Assembly (NCBI RefSeq): GCF_002419965.1 | Contig: NZ_DIHC01000029.1 | Location: 32,493-96,492, forward strand | Source: Pseudomonas sp. UBA5706 | GTDB lineage: Bacteria; Pseudomonadota; Gammaproteobacteria; Pseudomonadales; Pseudomonadaceae | Direction of reading: 5' to 3' | DNA: 64,000 nucleotides | The notes under the pieces: model-generated | The model's database searches: none | What the model saw: the letters and a program-made list of their open reading frames with translations, nothing else | Told to the model about the DNA's origin: nothing | In this document: positions 23,734 through 32,866 of the stretch, one piece after another | How the letters are laid out: every line of letters begins with the position of its first letter | Numbering within the stretch: position 1 is the stretch's first letter | Translations under genes and position numbers: made by a program

Positions 23734-25260
23734 TCAATCCTGAAGGTTGGCGGCCAATTGCTTGACCTTGGCCAAATCACCTTTGGCGACTTTGGTCACG
23801 CCCGTCCCGTAGGCGGGGTCGGCTTTGTAGAGGTACGAAAGCATGATGTTCTTGCTTTCAGTATCCGTATCGGCCAAGGACTCACCAAAGCTGTTGATCA
23901 GGTCCTGCTGCTCCTTGGGCGAGTAGGAGCGGTACAGGTCACCGGCCTGCTTGAAGTTCTGCTCGCGCTGGATCTTCGCCTGCTGGGTCTTGCCACTCAC
24001 GGCCATCTGGCTATAGCGCGCGTTGTCATCGGCCGGCCGCTGATTCAGGCGACTTGGCTCGTAATTCACGCTTCCGCTGGTGTGGCCGCTATTGAGCGCA
24101 CCGTCCTGATTACCATTGTTGACCGTCACCAGCGGCCGGTTAACAGGCAGGCTCAAGCCGTTGGCGCCCAGGCGATACATCTGCGTATCGGCGTAGGAGA
24201 ACACCCGACCTTGCAACAGCCTGTCCTCGGAAGGCTCGATGCCCGGCACGACGTTGGCAGGTGCCATGGCCACCTGTTCGGTTTCCTGGAAGAAGTTATC
24301 CACGTTCTTGTTCAGCACCATCTGGCCGATCTTCTGCTCCGGCACGTCAGGCCAGATCTTGGTAGCGTCCAGCGGATCGAAAGCGAACTTGGCCAGGTCT
24401 TCAGGCTTGAGCACCTGGATGTACAGGTCCCATTTGGGGTAGTCGCCCTTGTCGATGGCAGCGACCAGATCGTGAGTCATGTGGGCGTAGTCTTTGCCCT
24501 GAGTCTGCACCACTTGGGCCGGGTCCAGGTTTTTCAGACCTTGCAGGCTCTTCCAGTGGAATTTCACGTAGTGCACTTCGCCCTTGGCGTTAACCAGCTT
24601 GTAAGCATGCACGCCGTTGCCGTCCATGAAGCGATAGCCCGCCGGTGTGCCTTCGTTGGAGTACAGCTGCGTGAGGGTTCGCGTGGCTTCCGGAACGTGA
24701 GAGAAGAAATCGAAACGCCGCGAGTCATTGTCCAGGTTGGTGCGCGGATCTGGTTTGAACGCGTGAACCATGTCCGGGAACTTGATCGCGTCACGAATGA
24801 AGAAAGTCGGGAAATTGTTCCCTACCAAATCCCAATTGCCGTCGGCGGTATAGAACTTGGTGGCGAAACCGCGAGGATCGCGCAGGGTTTCTGGAGAATG
24901 GTTACCGTGTACCACCGCAGAGAAACGCACGAAAACCGGCGTATGGGTGCCCGGGGTGAACACTTTTGCCTTGCTCAAATCGCTGATGTTGCTTGAGGCG
25001 ACGAACTCACCGTGTACGCCCGTGCCGCGAGCATGCACGACGCGCTCCGGGATTCGCTCACGGTCAAAGCGTTGAAGTTTCTGCAGCAACTGGACGTCTT
25101 GCAGCAGGACCGGCCCATTGGCGCCAGCAGTCTGCGAATTCTGGTTATCACCCACCGCGGCACCATTGTCGCGAGTCAAGGTGTCAGCAAAGGCTGATGG
25201 CAACAACATACTCAGGACCAATACGCTGACAGCGCGCCCGGATAAGGTTCTGTTTTTCAT
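23734..25260 (-). CDS. katB: Periplasmic haem catalase KatB
   Basis: A 508-residue clade-type catalase converting hydrogen peroxide to water and oxygen, with a Sec signal peptide (MKNRTLSGRAVSVLVLSMLL, cleavage after AFA) that places it in the periplasm. Catalytic features are intact: distal His76 in RERIPERVVHARG, Asn148/149 in DLVGNNFPTFFIRD, and proximal haem ligand Tyr356 in GRVFSYADTQMYRLG. The start at 25260 has GAGGGA upstream. The companion ankB follows. A candidate OxyR site lies 71-107 bp upstream, consistent with peroxide induction known for katB. Confidence 0.95.
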   Translation of the reverse strand: MKNRTLSGRAVSVLVLSMLLPSAFADTLTRDNGAAVGDNQNSQTAGANGPVLLQDVQLLQKLQRFDRERIPERVVHARGTGVHGEFVASSNISDLSKAKVFTPGTHTPVFVRFSAVVHGNHSPETLRDPRGFATKFYTADGNWDLVGNNFPTFFIRDAIKFPDMVHAFKPDPRTNLDNDSRRFDFFSHVPEATRTLTQLYSNEGTPAGYRFMDGNGVHAYKLVNAKGEVHYVKFHWKSLQGLKNLDPAQVVQTQGKDYAHMTHDLVAAIDKGDYPKWDLYIQVLKPEDLAKFAFDPLDATKIWPDVPEQKIGQMVLNKNVDNFFQETEQVAMAPANVVPGIEPSEDRLLQGRVFSYADTQMYRLGANGLSLPVNRPLVTVNNGNQDGALNSGHTSGSVNYEPSRLNQRPADDNARYSQMAVSGKTQQAKIQREQNFKQAGDLYRSYSPKEQQDLINSFGESLADTDTESKNIMLSYLYKADPAYGTGVTKVAKGDLAKVKQLAANLQD

Positions 25261-25330
25261 GGTAAATCCCTCACGGTTCTTATGATATGAACAGGGCCGT
25301 AACCCTAGTGGCGACAAGCGCGAGCTCCCA

Positions 25331-25367
25331 ATTGGATGAGGCTATAGGTGCGATAGAGGAATATTCG
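25331..25367 (-). promoter_or_regulatory. Candidate OxyR-binding site upstream of katB
   Basis: The OxyR consensus is four tetranucleotides ATAG-N7-CTAT-N7-ATAG-N7-CTAT. Here the spacing is exact: ATTG (25331-25334), CTAT (25342-25345), ATAG (25353-25356) and TTCG (25364-25367). The central CTAT-N7-ATAG is perfect, the left element has three of four bases and the right element is poor. Location and gene fit a peroxide-activated promoter. The rest of the 25261-25583 gap shows nothing further that I can assign. Confidence 0.6.
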
Positions 25368-25583
25368 GGCCAGAACGAAACCGCGTGCGAAGCGGCGCAC
25401 GGCAGGGCCTCCAGTGCCTGGCGTGCATCAGCAGGACGCTGTCCGGGCGGCGCACCGGGCACATCGCGGTGCGGCTTGCGACGAAGGAAACAGCTGTTTC
25501 AAGGCAGGCGCGAGCAAACTTCATCTAGCCACTAGGGTGAAGTCGCGGTTGTATCGAGGGATGGTTGCGTGAGGGTTTCCCAG

Positions 25584-25620
25584 GTAAAAAAACGCAAACC
25601 CCCCGCAGCGCGGGGGTCTT
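25584..25620 (-). terminator. Rho-independent terminator of ssb
   Basis: Read on the minus strand, a C/G hairpin (GACCCCCGCGC - TGCGGGGGGTTTG region) is followed by a run of seven T residues (25586-25592 on the complementary strand). It begins 35 bp after the ssb stop. Confidence 0.9.
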
Positions 25621-25655
25621 GGAGACAGGCTTTACAACACCGCCTCAGCTATATC

Positions 25656-26189
25656 CTAGAACGGAATATCGTCATCGAAACTGTCGAAATCAGGCGCTGG
25701 CTGAGGAGCCTGCTGCGGAGCGGGACGCGACTCACGCTGCGGCTGAGATTGCGGCTGAGGAGCAGCCTGCGGACGTGACTGCTGCGGACGAGGCGCGGAG
25801 TTCTGATAACCACCATTACCCTGACCTTGTTGAGCGTCGCCTTGTGGACGGCCACCCAGCAGCTGCATGGTGCCCTGCATGTCTACGACGATCTCAGTAG
25901 TGTAACGCTTGATACCGTCTTTTTCCCACTCACGGGTTTGCAGCTTGCCTTCGATGTAGACCTGCGAACCTTTACGCAGATACTCGCCAGCAATCTCGGC
26001 AACCTTGCCGAACATTGAAACGCGGTGCCATTCGGTCTTTTCGACTTTCTGACCGGTTTGCTTGTCGGTCCACTGTTCGCTTGTCGCCAGACTCAGGTTG
26101 GTCACAGCGTTACCGTTAGGCAAGTAGCGAACTTCGGGATCCTGGCCACACGTGCCGACCAATATGACTTTGTTAACCCCACGGGCCAT
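25656..26189 (-). CDS. ssb: Single-stranded DNA-binding protein
   Basis: A 177-residue SSB. The OB-fold (about 1-110) starts MARGVNKVILVGTCGQDPEV and contains the conserved aromatic DNA-stacking positions (SEQWTDKQ, EWHRVSMFG). It is followed by a Gln/Pro/Arg-rich disordered linker and the acidic tip DFDSFDDDIPF that recruits repair and replication partners. It coats single-stranded DNA during replication, recombination and repair. It lies 9 bp after the MFS gene and both are divergent from uvrA; this keeps the ssb/uvrA neighbourhood of E. coli but with an inserted transporter. Confidence 0.97.
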   Translation of the reverse strand: MARGVNKVILVGTCGQDPEVRYLPNGNAVTNLSLATSEQWTDKQTGQKVEKTEWHRVSMFGKVAEIAGEYLRKGSQVYIEGKLQTREWEKDGIKRYTTEIVVDMQGTMQLLGGRPQGDAQQGQGNGGYQNSAPRPQQSRPQAAPQPQSQPQRESRPAPQQAPQPAPDFDSFDDDIPF

Positions 26190-26198
26190 AACGTTCTC

Positions 26199-27593
26199 CT
26201 AGGCTTCACACGTTTCCGACGCTGGATTGACCACTTCGTCGAAAGACGCCCGATCCAACTGTTCTTTGTCAAATTTGATATAGATAGCCGCTTCATCGGC
26301 CACCACTACTGCATCGGTTACTCCACGTACGGCCAACACGCGATCGGCAAGGCCTGTGTCGCGTTGAGCCTCGGGCGACAACGGCAAGCGAAGGCTGGTC
26401 ACGTACGGAGGTTCGCGCATGGTAACAGCAAACGCCAACCAGAGGGCGGCCAGCCCGGCCCCTCCAAGGAAGACGACGCTCAGCCCGCCATGCTGAAACA
26501 GCCAACCTCCGAGGATGCCACCCGCCGCGGAGCCAAGGAACTGGCTGGTGGAATAGATCCCCATCGCCGTGCCTTTCCCTCCTGCCGGAGAGACCTTGCT
26601 GATCAGCGAAGGCAACGAGGCCTCCAGCAGATTGAACGCGGTAAAGAAGACCACTGTACCGATCACCAGCGCCCGAAGCGTGTTGCCGAACTCCCAGAAG
26701 AATAGCTCAGTGAGCATCAGCACCAGGACTGCACCCAACAATATCCGCTTCATCTGACGCTTTTTTTCGCCGTAAATGATGAAAGGGATCATTGCAAAGA
26801 AAGAGATCAGCAGCGCTGTCAGGTAGACCCACCAGTGCTGTTCCTTGGGCAAGCCGGCCTTTTCGACCAGCGCCAACGGCAATGCAACGAAACTGGACAT
26901 CAGCATGGCGTGCAACGCGAAGATACCCAAATCCAGGCGCAACAAATCCGGATGACGAAGCGTCGCCCCCAGCGCCTGACGCGCGAGCCCCGATTCGCGG
27001 TGCTGAAGGGTCACCGTCGACTTGGGCACCACGAAAGCGACGATCCCGACGCCAATCAGCGCCATGGCGCCGGTAGCAAGGAATAGACCAGACAAGCCGA
27101 ACGCGCTGGTAAGGATCGGACCGACCACCATGGCGATGGCGAACGACACACCGATGGTCATTCCGATCATCGCCATGGCTTTGGTACGGTGCTGCTCGCG
27201 AGTCAGGTCGGAAAGGAGCGCCATCACCGCTGCAGAAATCGCGCCGGCACCTTGAAGGATTCGACCGGCAATCACGCCCCAGATCGATGTCGACTGCGCG
27301 GCCAGTACGCTGCCGAGTGCAAATACCACCAGGCCCAGATAAATGACCGGACGCCGGCCAACGCGATCGGAAATGATGCCAAAGGGGATCTGCAGCACGG
27401 CTTGGGTCAGGCCGTATGCGCCGATCGCCAGGCCAATAAGTGCCGGACTTGCACCAGCCAGCCCCATGCCGTAGGTCGCCAGAACCGGCAAAACCATGAA
27501 CATGCCAAGCATACGGAACGCGAACACCAGTGCCAGACCGCCCGCCGCGCGGGTTTCGCTGCCACTCATGCGCTCGCTGTGAGAATCGTACAT
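26199..27593 (-). CDS. Major facilitator transporter, YajR-like, with a C-terminal ferredoxin-like domain
   Basis: A 464-residue 12-helix MFS protein. Motif A is complete (PFGIISDRVGRRPVIYLGLV, about residues 73-92), and helices begin with ALVFAFRMLGMFMVLPVLATYG. The last ~70 residues (TSLRLPLSPEAQRDTGLADR...GVTDAVVVADEAAIYIKFDKEQLDR) form a soluble beta-alpha-beta domain like the YAM domain of E. coli YajR, probably a drug-proton antiporter of unknown substrate. GAGGTT 8 bp upstream supports the start at 27593; Met9 is an alternative. It is divergent from uvrA and followed by ssb 9 bp later. Confidence 0.9.
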   Translation of the reverse strand: MYDSHSERMSGSETRAAGGLALVFAFRMLGMFMVLPVLATYGMGLAGASPALIGLAIGAYGLTQAVLQIPFGIISDRVGRRPVIYLGLVVFALGSVLAAQSTSIWGVIAGRILQGAGAISAAVMALLSDLTREQHRTKAMAMIGMTIGVSFAIAMVVGPILTSAFGLSGLFLATGAMALIGVGIVAFVVPKSTVTLQHRESGLARQALGATLRHPDLLRLDLGIFALHAMLMSSFVALPLALVEKAGLPKEQHWWVYLTALLISFFAMIPFIIYGEKKRQMKRILLGAVLVLMLTELFFWEFGNTLRALVIGTVVFFTAFNLLEASLPSLISKVSPAGGKGTAMGIYSTSQFLGSAAGGILGGWLFQHGGLSVVFLGGAGLAALWLAFAVTMREPPYVTSLRLPLSPEAQRDTGLADRVLAVRGVTDAVVVADEAAIYIKFDKEQLDRASFDEVVNPASETCEA

Positions 27594-27782
27594 GGAAGAA
27601 CCTCATGTGAACCGGCGGCGATTCTACCAGTCCCATCGATGTACAGCACATACGACGCTTTGCCGCGCATCGCGGGAAATTTGTTTTTTCGCAGATAGGG
27701 CTTGGCGCTTTTCAATAGTGTGCATCCATCCAGTATTTGGCCGTATACTCCTGCGTTTTGACGCCCGCCGTGCGAGGCCACC

Positions 27783-30617
27783 TTGGACAAGATCCTGATT
27801 CGTGGGGCTCGAACCCACAACCTGAAAAACATCGACCTTACCCTGCCGCGCGACAAGCTGATCGTCATAACCGGGCTTTCCGGTTCGGGCAAATCATCGC
27901 TGGCATTTGACACGCTCTACGCCGAAGGCCAGCGCCGGTATGTCGAGTCGCTGTCCGCCTATGCGCGCCAGTTCCTGTCGATGATGGAGAAGCCTGACGT
28001 CGACACCATCGAAGGTTTGTCGCCAGCGATCTCCATCGAACAGAAATCCACGTCCCATAACCCGCGCTCGACTGTCGGCACCATTACCGAGATCTATGAC
28101 TATCTGCGTCTGCTCTATGCGCGCGTCGGTCAGCCTCGCTGCCCGGATCATGACATTCCGCTCGAGGCGCAAACCGTCAGTCAGATGGTCGACCTGGTAC
28201 TGGCCGAACCGGAAGGCAGCAAACTGATGTTGCTCGCGCCGGTCGTGCGTGAGCGCAAGGGCGAGCATCTCGCCGTCTTCGAAGAGTTGCGCGCCCAAGG
28301 TTTCGTGCGTGCAAGGGTCAACGGTAGGCTTTGCGAACTCGACGAGTTGCCGAAGCTGGACAAGCAGAAGAAGCATTCCATTGATGTGGTCGTGGACCGT
28401 TTCAAAGTGCGCTCCGACCTGCAGCAACGTCTGGCAGAGTCTTTCGAGACCGCGCTGAAGCTAGCCGACGGCATCGCGCTGGTAGCGCCGATGGACGATG
28501 AGCCAGGTGAAGAGATGATCTTCTCCGCGCGCTTCGCCTGCCCAATCTGCGGTCATGCGATCAGTGAGCTGGAGCCCAAGCTGTTTTCCTTCAACAACCC
28601 GGCAGGCGCATGCCCGACGTGCGACGGCCTGGGCGTGAAACAGTTCTTTGATATCAAACGCCTGGTCAATGGGGAATTGACGCTCGCCGAGGGCGCCATC
28701 CGCGGCTGGGACCGACGCAACGTTTATTACTTCCAGATGCTTGGCTCATTGGCCAAGCACTACGGCTTCAGTCTTGAGGTGCCTTTCAAAAAACTGCCGG
28801 CCGATCAGCAGAAAGTCCTGTTGAGCGGCAGCGGCAGTCAGAACGTCGATTTCCGCTACCTGAATGATCGCGGCGACATCGTCAAACGTGCGCATCCATT
28901 CGAAGGTATCGTCCCCAATCTGGAACGTCGCTACCGCGAAACCGAGTCAGTGACCGTACGTGAAGAACTGGCCAAGTTTCTGAGCACTCAGCCGTGCCCT
29001 GACTGCCGTGGCACGCGCCTGCGGCGGGAGGCGCGACATGTCTGGGTCGGCGAGAAAACGCTGCCAGCGGTAACCAACCTGCCCATCGGTGACGCCACTG
29101 ACTACTTCGGCGAGTTAAAGCTGACGGGCCGTCGCGGCGAGATCGCTGACAAGATTCTCAAGGAAATTCGCGAACGCTTGCAGTTCCTGGTCAACGTTGG
29201 TCTGGACTACCTCACTCTTGATCGAAGCGCGGACACGCTGTCCGGCGGGGAAGCTCAGCGCATCCGCCTTGCCAGCCAGATCGGTGCGGGCCTTGTGGGC
29301 GTCATGTACATCCTCGACGAGCCGTCCATCGGCTTGCATCAGCGTGACAACGACAGGTTGCTGGATACCTTGCGTCACCTGCGGGATATCGGCAACACCG
29401 TGATCGTCGTCGAGCACGACGAAGACGCGATCCGCTTGGCGGACTACGTGGTGGACATCGGCCCGGGAGCAGGCGTACATGGCGGCAGCATCGTCGCTGA
29501 GGGTACGCCACAAGAAGTCATGGATCACCCGGACTCGCTTACCGGCAAGTATTTGTCCGGCCGTGTGAAGATCGAAGTACCCGGCAAGCGCACGCCGCGC
29601 AACAAGAAGATGTCCCTGAAACTTAAAGGCGCGCGCGGGAACAACTTGCGTGACGTCGATCTGGAGATCCCGATCGGGTTGCTTACGTGCGTGACGGGAG
29701 TTTCCGGCTCTGGCAAATCGACGCTGATTAACAACACGCTGTTTCCGCTGAGTGCCACCGCACTTAACGGCGCGACCACGCTGGAAGCGGCGACGCATGA
29801 CAGCATCGACGGTTTGCAACATCTGGACAAGGTAGTCGACATCGACCAGAGCCCGATTGGCCGCACCCCACGCTCTAACCCGGCGACCTACACAGGGCTG
29901 TTCACGCCGATTCGAGAGTTGTTCGCCGGTGTGCCAGAATCCCGCTCACGTGGCTACGGCCCAGGTCGTTTCTCGTTCAACGTCAAGGGCGGTCGTTGTG
30001 AAGCGTGCCAGGGCGATGGCCTGATCAAGGTCGAAATGCACTTCCTGCCAGACATCTACGTGCCGTGTGACGTGTGCAAGAGCAAACGCTATAACCGCGA
30101 AACCCTGGAAATCAAATACAAGGGCAAAAGCATTCACGAAGTGCTGGAGATGACCATCGAAGAGGCACGCGCCTTCTTTGACGCGGTTCCCGCGCTGGCG
30201 CGCAAGCTGCAAACGCTCATGGACGTAGGCCTGTCATACATCAAGCTGGGCCAGTCCGCCACTACGTTATCAGGCGGCGAAGCGCAGCGGGTCAAACTCT
30301 CTCGCGAGCTTTCCAAACGCGATACGGGCAAAACGCTGTACATCCTTGATGAACCGACGACCGGTCTGCACTTTGCCGATATCCAACAACTGCTGGACGT
30401 TCTGCATCGCTTGCGTGATCACGGCAATACCGTGGTGGTGATCGAGCATAACCTGGACGTCATCAAGACGGCGGACTGGCTTGTTGATCTCGGGCCGGAG
30501 GGCGGTTCGAAAGGTGGCCAGATCATCGCAACCGGGACCCCGGAACAGGTTGCAGAGATGAAGCAGTCCTATACGGGTCACTACCTTAAACCACTGCTGG
30601 AGCGCGATCGCGCCTGA
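27783..30617 (+). CDS. uvrA: Excinuclease ABC subunit A
   Basis: UvrA is the damage-recognition ATPase of nucleotide excision repair, acting as a dimer with UvrB. The 944-residue protein has two ABC modules: Walker A GLSGSGKS at 31-38 and GVSGSGKS at about 640, with signature LSGGEAQR in both halves. Zinc modules are CPIC...CPTC (about 255-281) and CEAC...CDVC (about 740-767). Translation starts at TTG 27783, giving MDKILIRGARTHNLKN as in all homologues; GAGG lies 4 bp upstream. A TATACT at 27744-27749 may be the -10. I found no LexA box in the upstream gap. Confidence 0.97.
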   Translation: MDKILIRGARTHNLKNIDLTLPRDKLIVITGLSGSGKSSLAFDTLYAEGQRRYVESLSAYARQFLSMMEKPDVDTIEGLSPAISIEQKSTSHNPRSTVGTITEIYDYLRLLYARVGQPRCPDHDIPLEAQTVSQMVDLVLAEPEGSKLMLLAPVVRERKGEHLAVFEELRAQGFVRARVNGRLCELDELPKLDKQKKHSIDVVVDRFKVRSDLQQRLAESFETALKLADGIALVAPMDDEPGEEMIFSARFACPICGHAISELEPKLFSFNNPAGACPTCDGLGVKQFFDIKRLVNGELTLAEGAIRGWDRRNVYYFQMLGSLAKHYGFSLEVPFKKLPADQQKVLLSGSGSQNVDFRYLNDRGDIVKRAHPFEGIVPNLERRYRETESVTVREELAKFLSTQPCPDCRGTRLRREARHVWVGEKTLPAVTNLPIGDATDYFGELKLTGRRGEIADKILKEIRERLQFLVNVGLDYLTLDRSADTLSGGEAQRIRLASQIGAGLVGVMYILDEPSIGLHQRDNDRLLDTLRHLRDIGNTVIVVEHDEDAIRLADYVVDIGPGAGVHGGSIVAEGTPQEVMDHPDSLTGKYLSGRVKIEVPGKRTPRNKKMSLKLKGARGNNLRDVDLEIPIGLLTCVTGVSGSGKSTLINNTLFPLSATALNGATTLEAATHDSIDGLQHLDKVVDIDQSPIGRTPRSNPATYTGLFTPIRELFAGVPESRSRGYGPGRFSFNVKGGRCEACQGDGLIKVEMHFLPDIYVPCDVCKSKRYNRETLEIKYKGKSIHEVLEMTIEEARAFFDAVPALARKLQTLMDVGLSYIKLGQSATTLSGGEAQRVKLSRELSKRDTGKTLYILDEPTTGLHFADIQQLLDVLHRLRDHGNTVVVIEHNLDVIKTADWLVDLGPEGGSKGGQIIATGTPEQVAEMKQSYTGHYLKPLLERDRA

Positions 30618-30641
30618 TAGAGTTTAGAAGAAGCAGGATGA

Positions 30642-30680
30642 AAAAAGCCCCTGTCATGATGATCATGACAGGGGCTTTTC
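30642..30680. terminator. Bidirectional terminator between uvrA and the ferritin gene
   Basis: A perfect 17-bp-arm hairpin (AAAAGCCCCTGTCATGA and its complement, 3-nt loop) flanked by A and T tracts on both sides. It serves convergent uvrA (plus) and ferritin (minus) transcripts; the ferritin stop is 10 bp away. Confidence 0.95.
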
Positions 30681-30689
30681 TTTGCCGAA

Positions 30690-31154
30690 TCAGAACTGCG
30701 ACTGCAGGTAATTTTCCAGTCCGATGGACTTGATCAGGCCCATCTGCTTTTCGAGCCAATAGGTATGGTCTTCTTCAGTGTCTGCCAGCTGAACACGAAG
30801 AATGTCGCGGCTCACATAGTCCTTGTGCTGCTCACAAAGAGCGATGCCTTTGCAAAGCGCGGCACGGACCTTGTACTCCAGGCGAAGATCGCTAGCGAGC
30901 ATCTCAGGGACAGTGGTGCCAACGTCCAGATCGTCCGGGCGCATACGCGGCGTACCTTCCAACATAAGGATGCGGCGCATCAACGCATCAGCGTGTTGGG
31001 CCTCTTCTTCCATTTCGTGGTTGATCCGCTCATACAACTTACTGAAACCCCAGTCCTCGTACATCCGTGAGTGGACGAAGTACTGGTCGCGCGCAGCCAG
31101 CTCGCCGGTCAGCAGCGTGTTGAGGTAATCGATGACGTCCGGGTGGCCTTGCAT
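30690..31154 (-). CDS. ftnA: Bacterial ferritin of the BfrA/FtnA type, without the haem-ligand methionine
   Basis: A 154-residue four-helix iron-storage protein forming 24-subunit shells. Sequence and length are those of bacterioferritin (MQGHPDVIDYLNTLLTGELA, QYFVHSRMYEDWGFSKLYERINHEMEEEAQHADALM), with ferroxidase residues Glu18, Glu51, His54, Glu94 and Glu127-type positions retained. The axial haem ligand Met52 of true bacterioferritins is Ala52 here (EEEAQHAD versus DEMKHAD), so haem should not be bound. The P. aeruginosa orthologue, once called BfrA, was renamed FtnA for this reason. A strong AAGGAG precedes the ATG. Confidence 0.93.
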   Translation of the reverse strand: MQGHPDVIDYLNTLLTGELAARDQYFVHSRMYEDWGFSKLYERINHEMEEEAQHADALMRRILMLEGTPRMRPDDLDVGTTVPEMLASDLRLEYKVRAALCKGIALCEQHKDYVSRDILRVQLADTEEDHTYWLEKQMGLIKSIGLENYLQSQF

Positions 31155-31368
31155 TGCCGTAAATCTCCTTCTCGAAAGGCGATAGTCTGAACCAACCTCG
31201 CGGGAAGGTCACCGACTAAAAGCAGAAAACTAACGAAAAAACGTGATTTCCTGACATTTGGTGTCGAAAAACAAGGTAAATGAGGTGAGTTCTCTTTATC
31301 ACTAAGAATTAGCGCAATAACTGTGCAGCTTAAGTGATAACGCGTTGTATTTAGGCAAGTTGTAAAAA

Positions 31369-31397
31369 CAAAAAACCGGGCGCTAGGCCCGGTTCTT
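31369..31397 (-). terminator. Rho-independent terminator after rplQ (end of the alpha operon)
   Basis: On the minus strand, AACCGGGC-CTAGC-GCCCGGTT (approximate arms) is followed by TTTTTTGTTTTT. It lies 17 bp after the rplQ stop and closes the ribosomal supercluster. Confidence 0.93.
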
Positions 31398-31413
31398 TGT
31401 GAAGACAGATGTC

Positions 31414-31800
31414 TTATTCAGCGGCTTCTACAGAACCACCGATAGGACGATCAACCAGCTCGACGTACGCCATAGGCGCGTTGTCGCCAGCGCGGAAACC
31501 GCACTTCAGGATACGCAGATAGCCACCCTCACGGGTTGCATAGCGCTTGCCCAGATCGTTGAACAGTTTACCGACCATTTCTTTCGAACGAGTACGGTCG
31601 AAAGCCAGACGACGATTAGCAACGCTGTCAGTCTTGGCCAGGGTGATCAGCGGCTCGGCAACGCGACGCAGTTCCTTGGCTTTCGGCAGGGTCGTTTTGA
31701 TCAGCTCGTGCTCGAACAACGACACCGCCATGTTTTGGAACATGGCCTTGCGGTGAGAGCTGGTACGGCTCAGGTGACGTCCACTTTTACGATGACGCAT
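31414..31800 (-). CDS. rplQ: 50S ribosomal protein L17
   Basis: L17 lies near the peptide exit tunnel of the large subunit. The 128-residue protein begins MRHRKSGRHLSRTSSHRKAMF, the family signature, and ends with DRPIGGSVEAAE. It is the last gene of the alpha operon, 42 bp after rpoA, and is followed by a strong terminator. Length and order are standard for gammaproteobacteria. Confidence 0.98.
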   Translation of the reverse strand: MRHRKSGRHLSRTSSHRKAMFQNMAVSLFEHELIKTTLPKAKELRRVAEPLITLAKTDSVANRRLAFDRTRSKEMVGKLFNDLGKRYATREGGYLRILKCGFRAGDNAPMAYVELVDRPIGGSVEAAE

Positions 31801-31842
31801 GGTTCATTCCTTACCAAACACAACGTTCGGTGATTACGACGA

Positions 31843-32844
31843 TCAGGCAGTCGCCTTGTCGTCCTTCTTAAGACTTGCAGGCGGCCAGTTGTCGAGGCGC
31901 ATGCCGAGGGAGAGACCACGAGAAGCCAGAACGTCCTTGATTTCAGTCAAGGATTTCTTGCCCAGGTTCGGAGTCTTCAACAGTTCCACTTCAGTGCGCT
32001 GAATCAGGTCACCAATGTAGTAAATGTTCTCCGCCTTAAGGCAGTTGGCCGAACGCACGGTCAGTTCCAAATCGTCAACCGGACGAAGCAGGATCGGATC
32101 GATCTCGTCTTCCTGTTCGACTACAACAGGTTCGCTGTCACCTTTGAGGTCGACGAACGCAGCCAACTGCTGTTGCAGAATGGTTGCTGCACGACGGATA
32201 GCCTCTTCAGGATCCAGAGTACCGTTGGTTTCCAGATCAATAACCAGCTTGTCCAGGTTAGTACGCTGTTCGACACGGGCGTTTTCCACCACGTAGGCGA
32301 TACGACGAACTGGACTGAACGAAGAGTCAAGCTGCAAACGACCGATGCTGCGGCTTTCGTCTTCATCGCTCTGACGCGAGTCTGCTGGTTCATAACCGCG
32401 ACCACGAGCTACTACGAGCTTCATGTTCAGGGCGCCGTTAGACGCCAGGTTAGCGATTACGTGATCGGGGTTAACGATCTCGACATCATGATCCAGCTGA
32501 ATATCGGCAGCGGTAACCACCCCCGAACCCTTCTTCGACAAGGTCAGCGTAACTTCGTCTCGACCGTGCAGCTTGATAGCCAGACCTTTAAGGTTCAACA
32601 GGATTTCAATGACATCTTCCTGTACACCTTCGATGGCGCTGTACTCGTGGAGCACACCGTCAATCTCGGCCTCGACTACTGCACAGCCGGGCATGGAGGA
32701 CAACAGGATGCGGCGCAGCGCGTTGCCCAGGGTATGGCCGAAACCACGCTCGAGAGGCTCGAGAGTGATCTTGGCGCGGGTTGGACTGACAACCTGTACA
32801 TCAATGTGACGAGGTGTCAGGAACTCATTTACCGAAATCTGCAT
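31843..32844 (-). CDS. rpoA: RNA polymerase alpha subunit
   Basis: The 333-residue alpha subunit has the assembly domain (about 1-230: QVVSPTRAKITLEPLERGFG, HTLGNALRRILLSSMPG) and, after an acidic linker (VVEQEDEID), the C-terminal DNA/activator-binding domain. The latter contains LTVRSANCLKAENIYYIGDL and TPNLGKKSLTEIKDVLASRG with the UP-element-binding Arg/Lys region. It lies between rpsD and rplQ as part of the alpha operon, linking polymerase supply to ribosome synthesis. Confidence 0.98.
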   Translation of the reverse strand: MQISVNEFLTPRHIDVQVVSPTRAKITLEPLERGFGHTLGNALRRILLSSMPGCAVVEAEIDGVLHEYSAIEGVQEDVIEILLNLKGLAIKLHGRDEVTLTLSKKGSGVVTAADIQLDHDVEIVNPDHVIANLASNGALNMKLVVARGRGYEPADSRQSDEDESRSIGRLQLDSSFSPVRRIAYVVENARVEQRTNLDKLVIDLETNGTLDPEEAIRRAATILQQQLAAFVDLKGDSEPVVVEQEDEIDPILLRPVDDLELTVRSANCLKAENIYYIGDLIQRTEVELLKTPNLGKKSLTEIKDVLASRGLSLGMRLDNWPPASLKKDDKATA

Positions 32845-32866
32845 GGATGCACCTATTTTCTAGCCC

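Noticed and set aside
27594..27782. Possible SOS (LexA) box shared by uvrA and the ssb unit, as in E. coli
   Set aside because: No CTGT-N8-ACAG sequence is present; AGTAT...ATACT around 27731-27749 has the wrong core and is more likely the -10 region.
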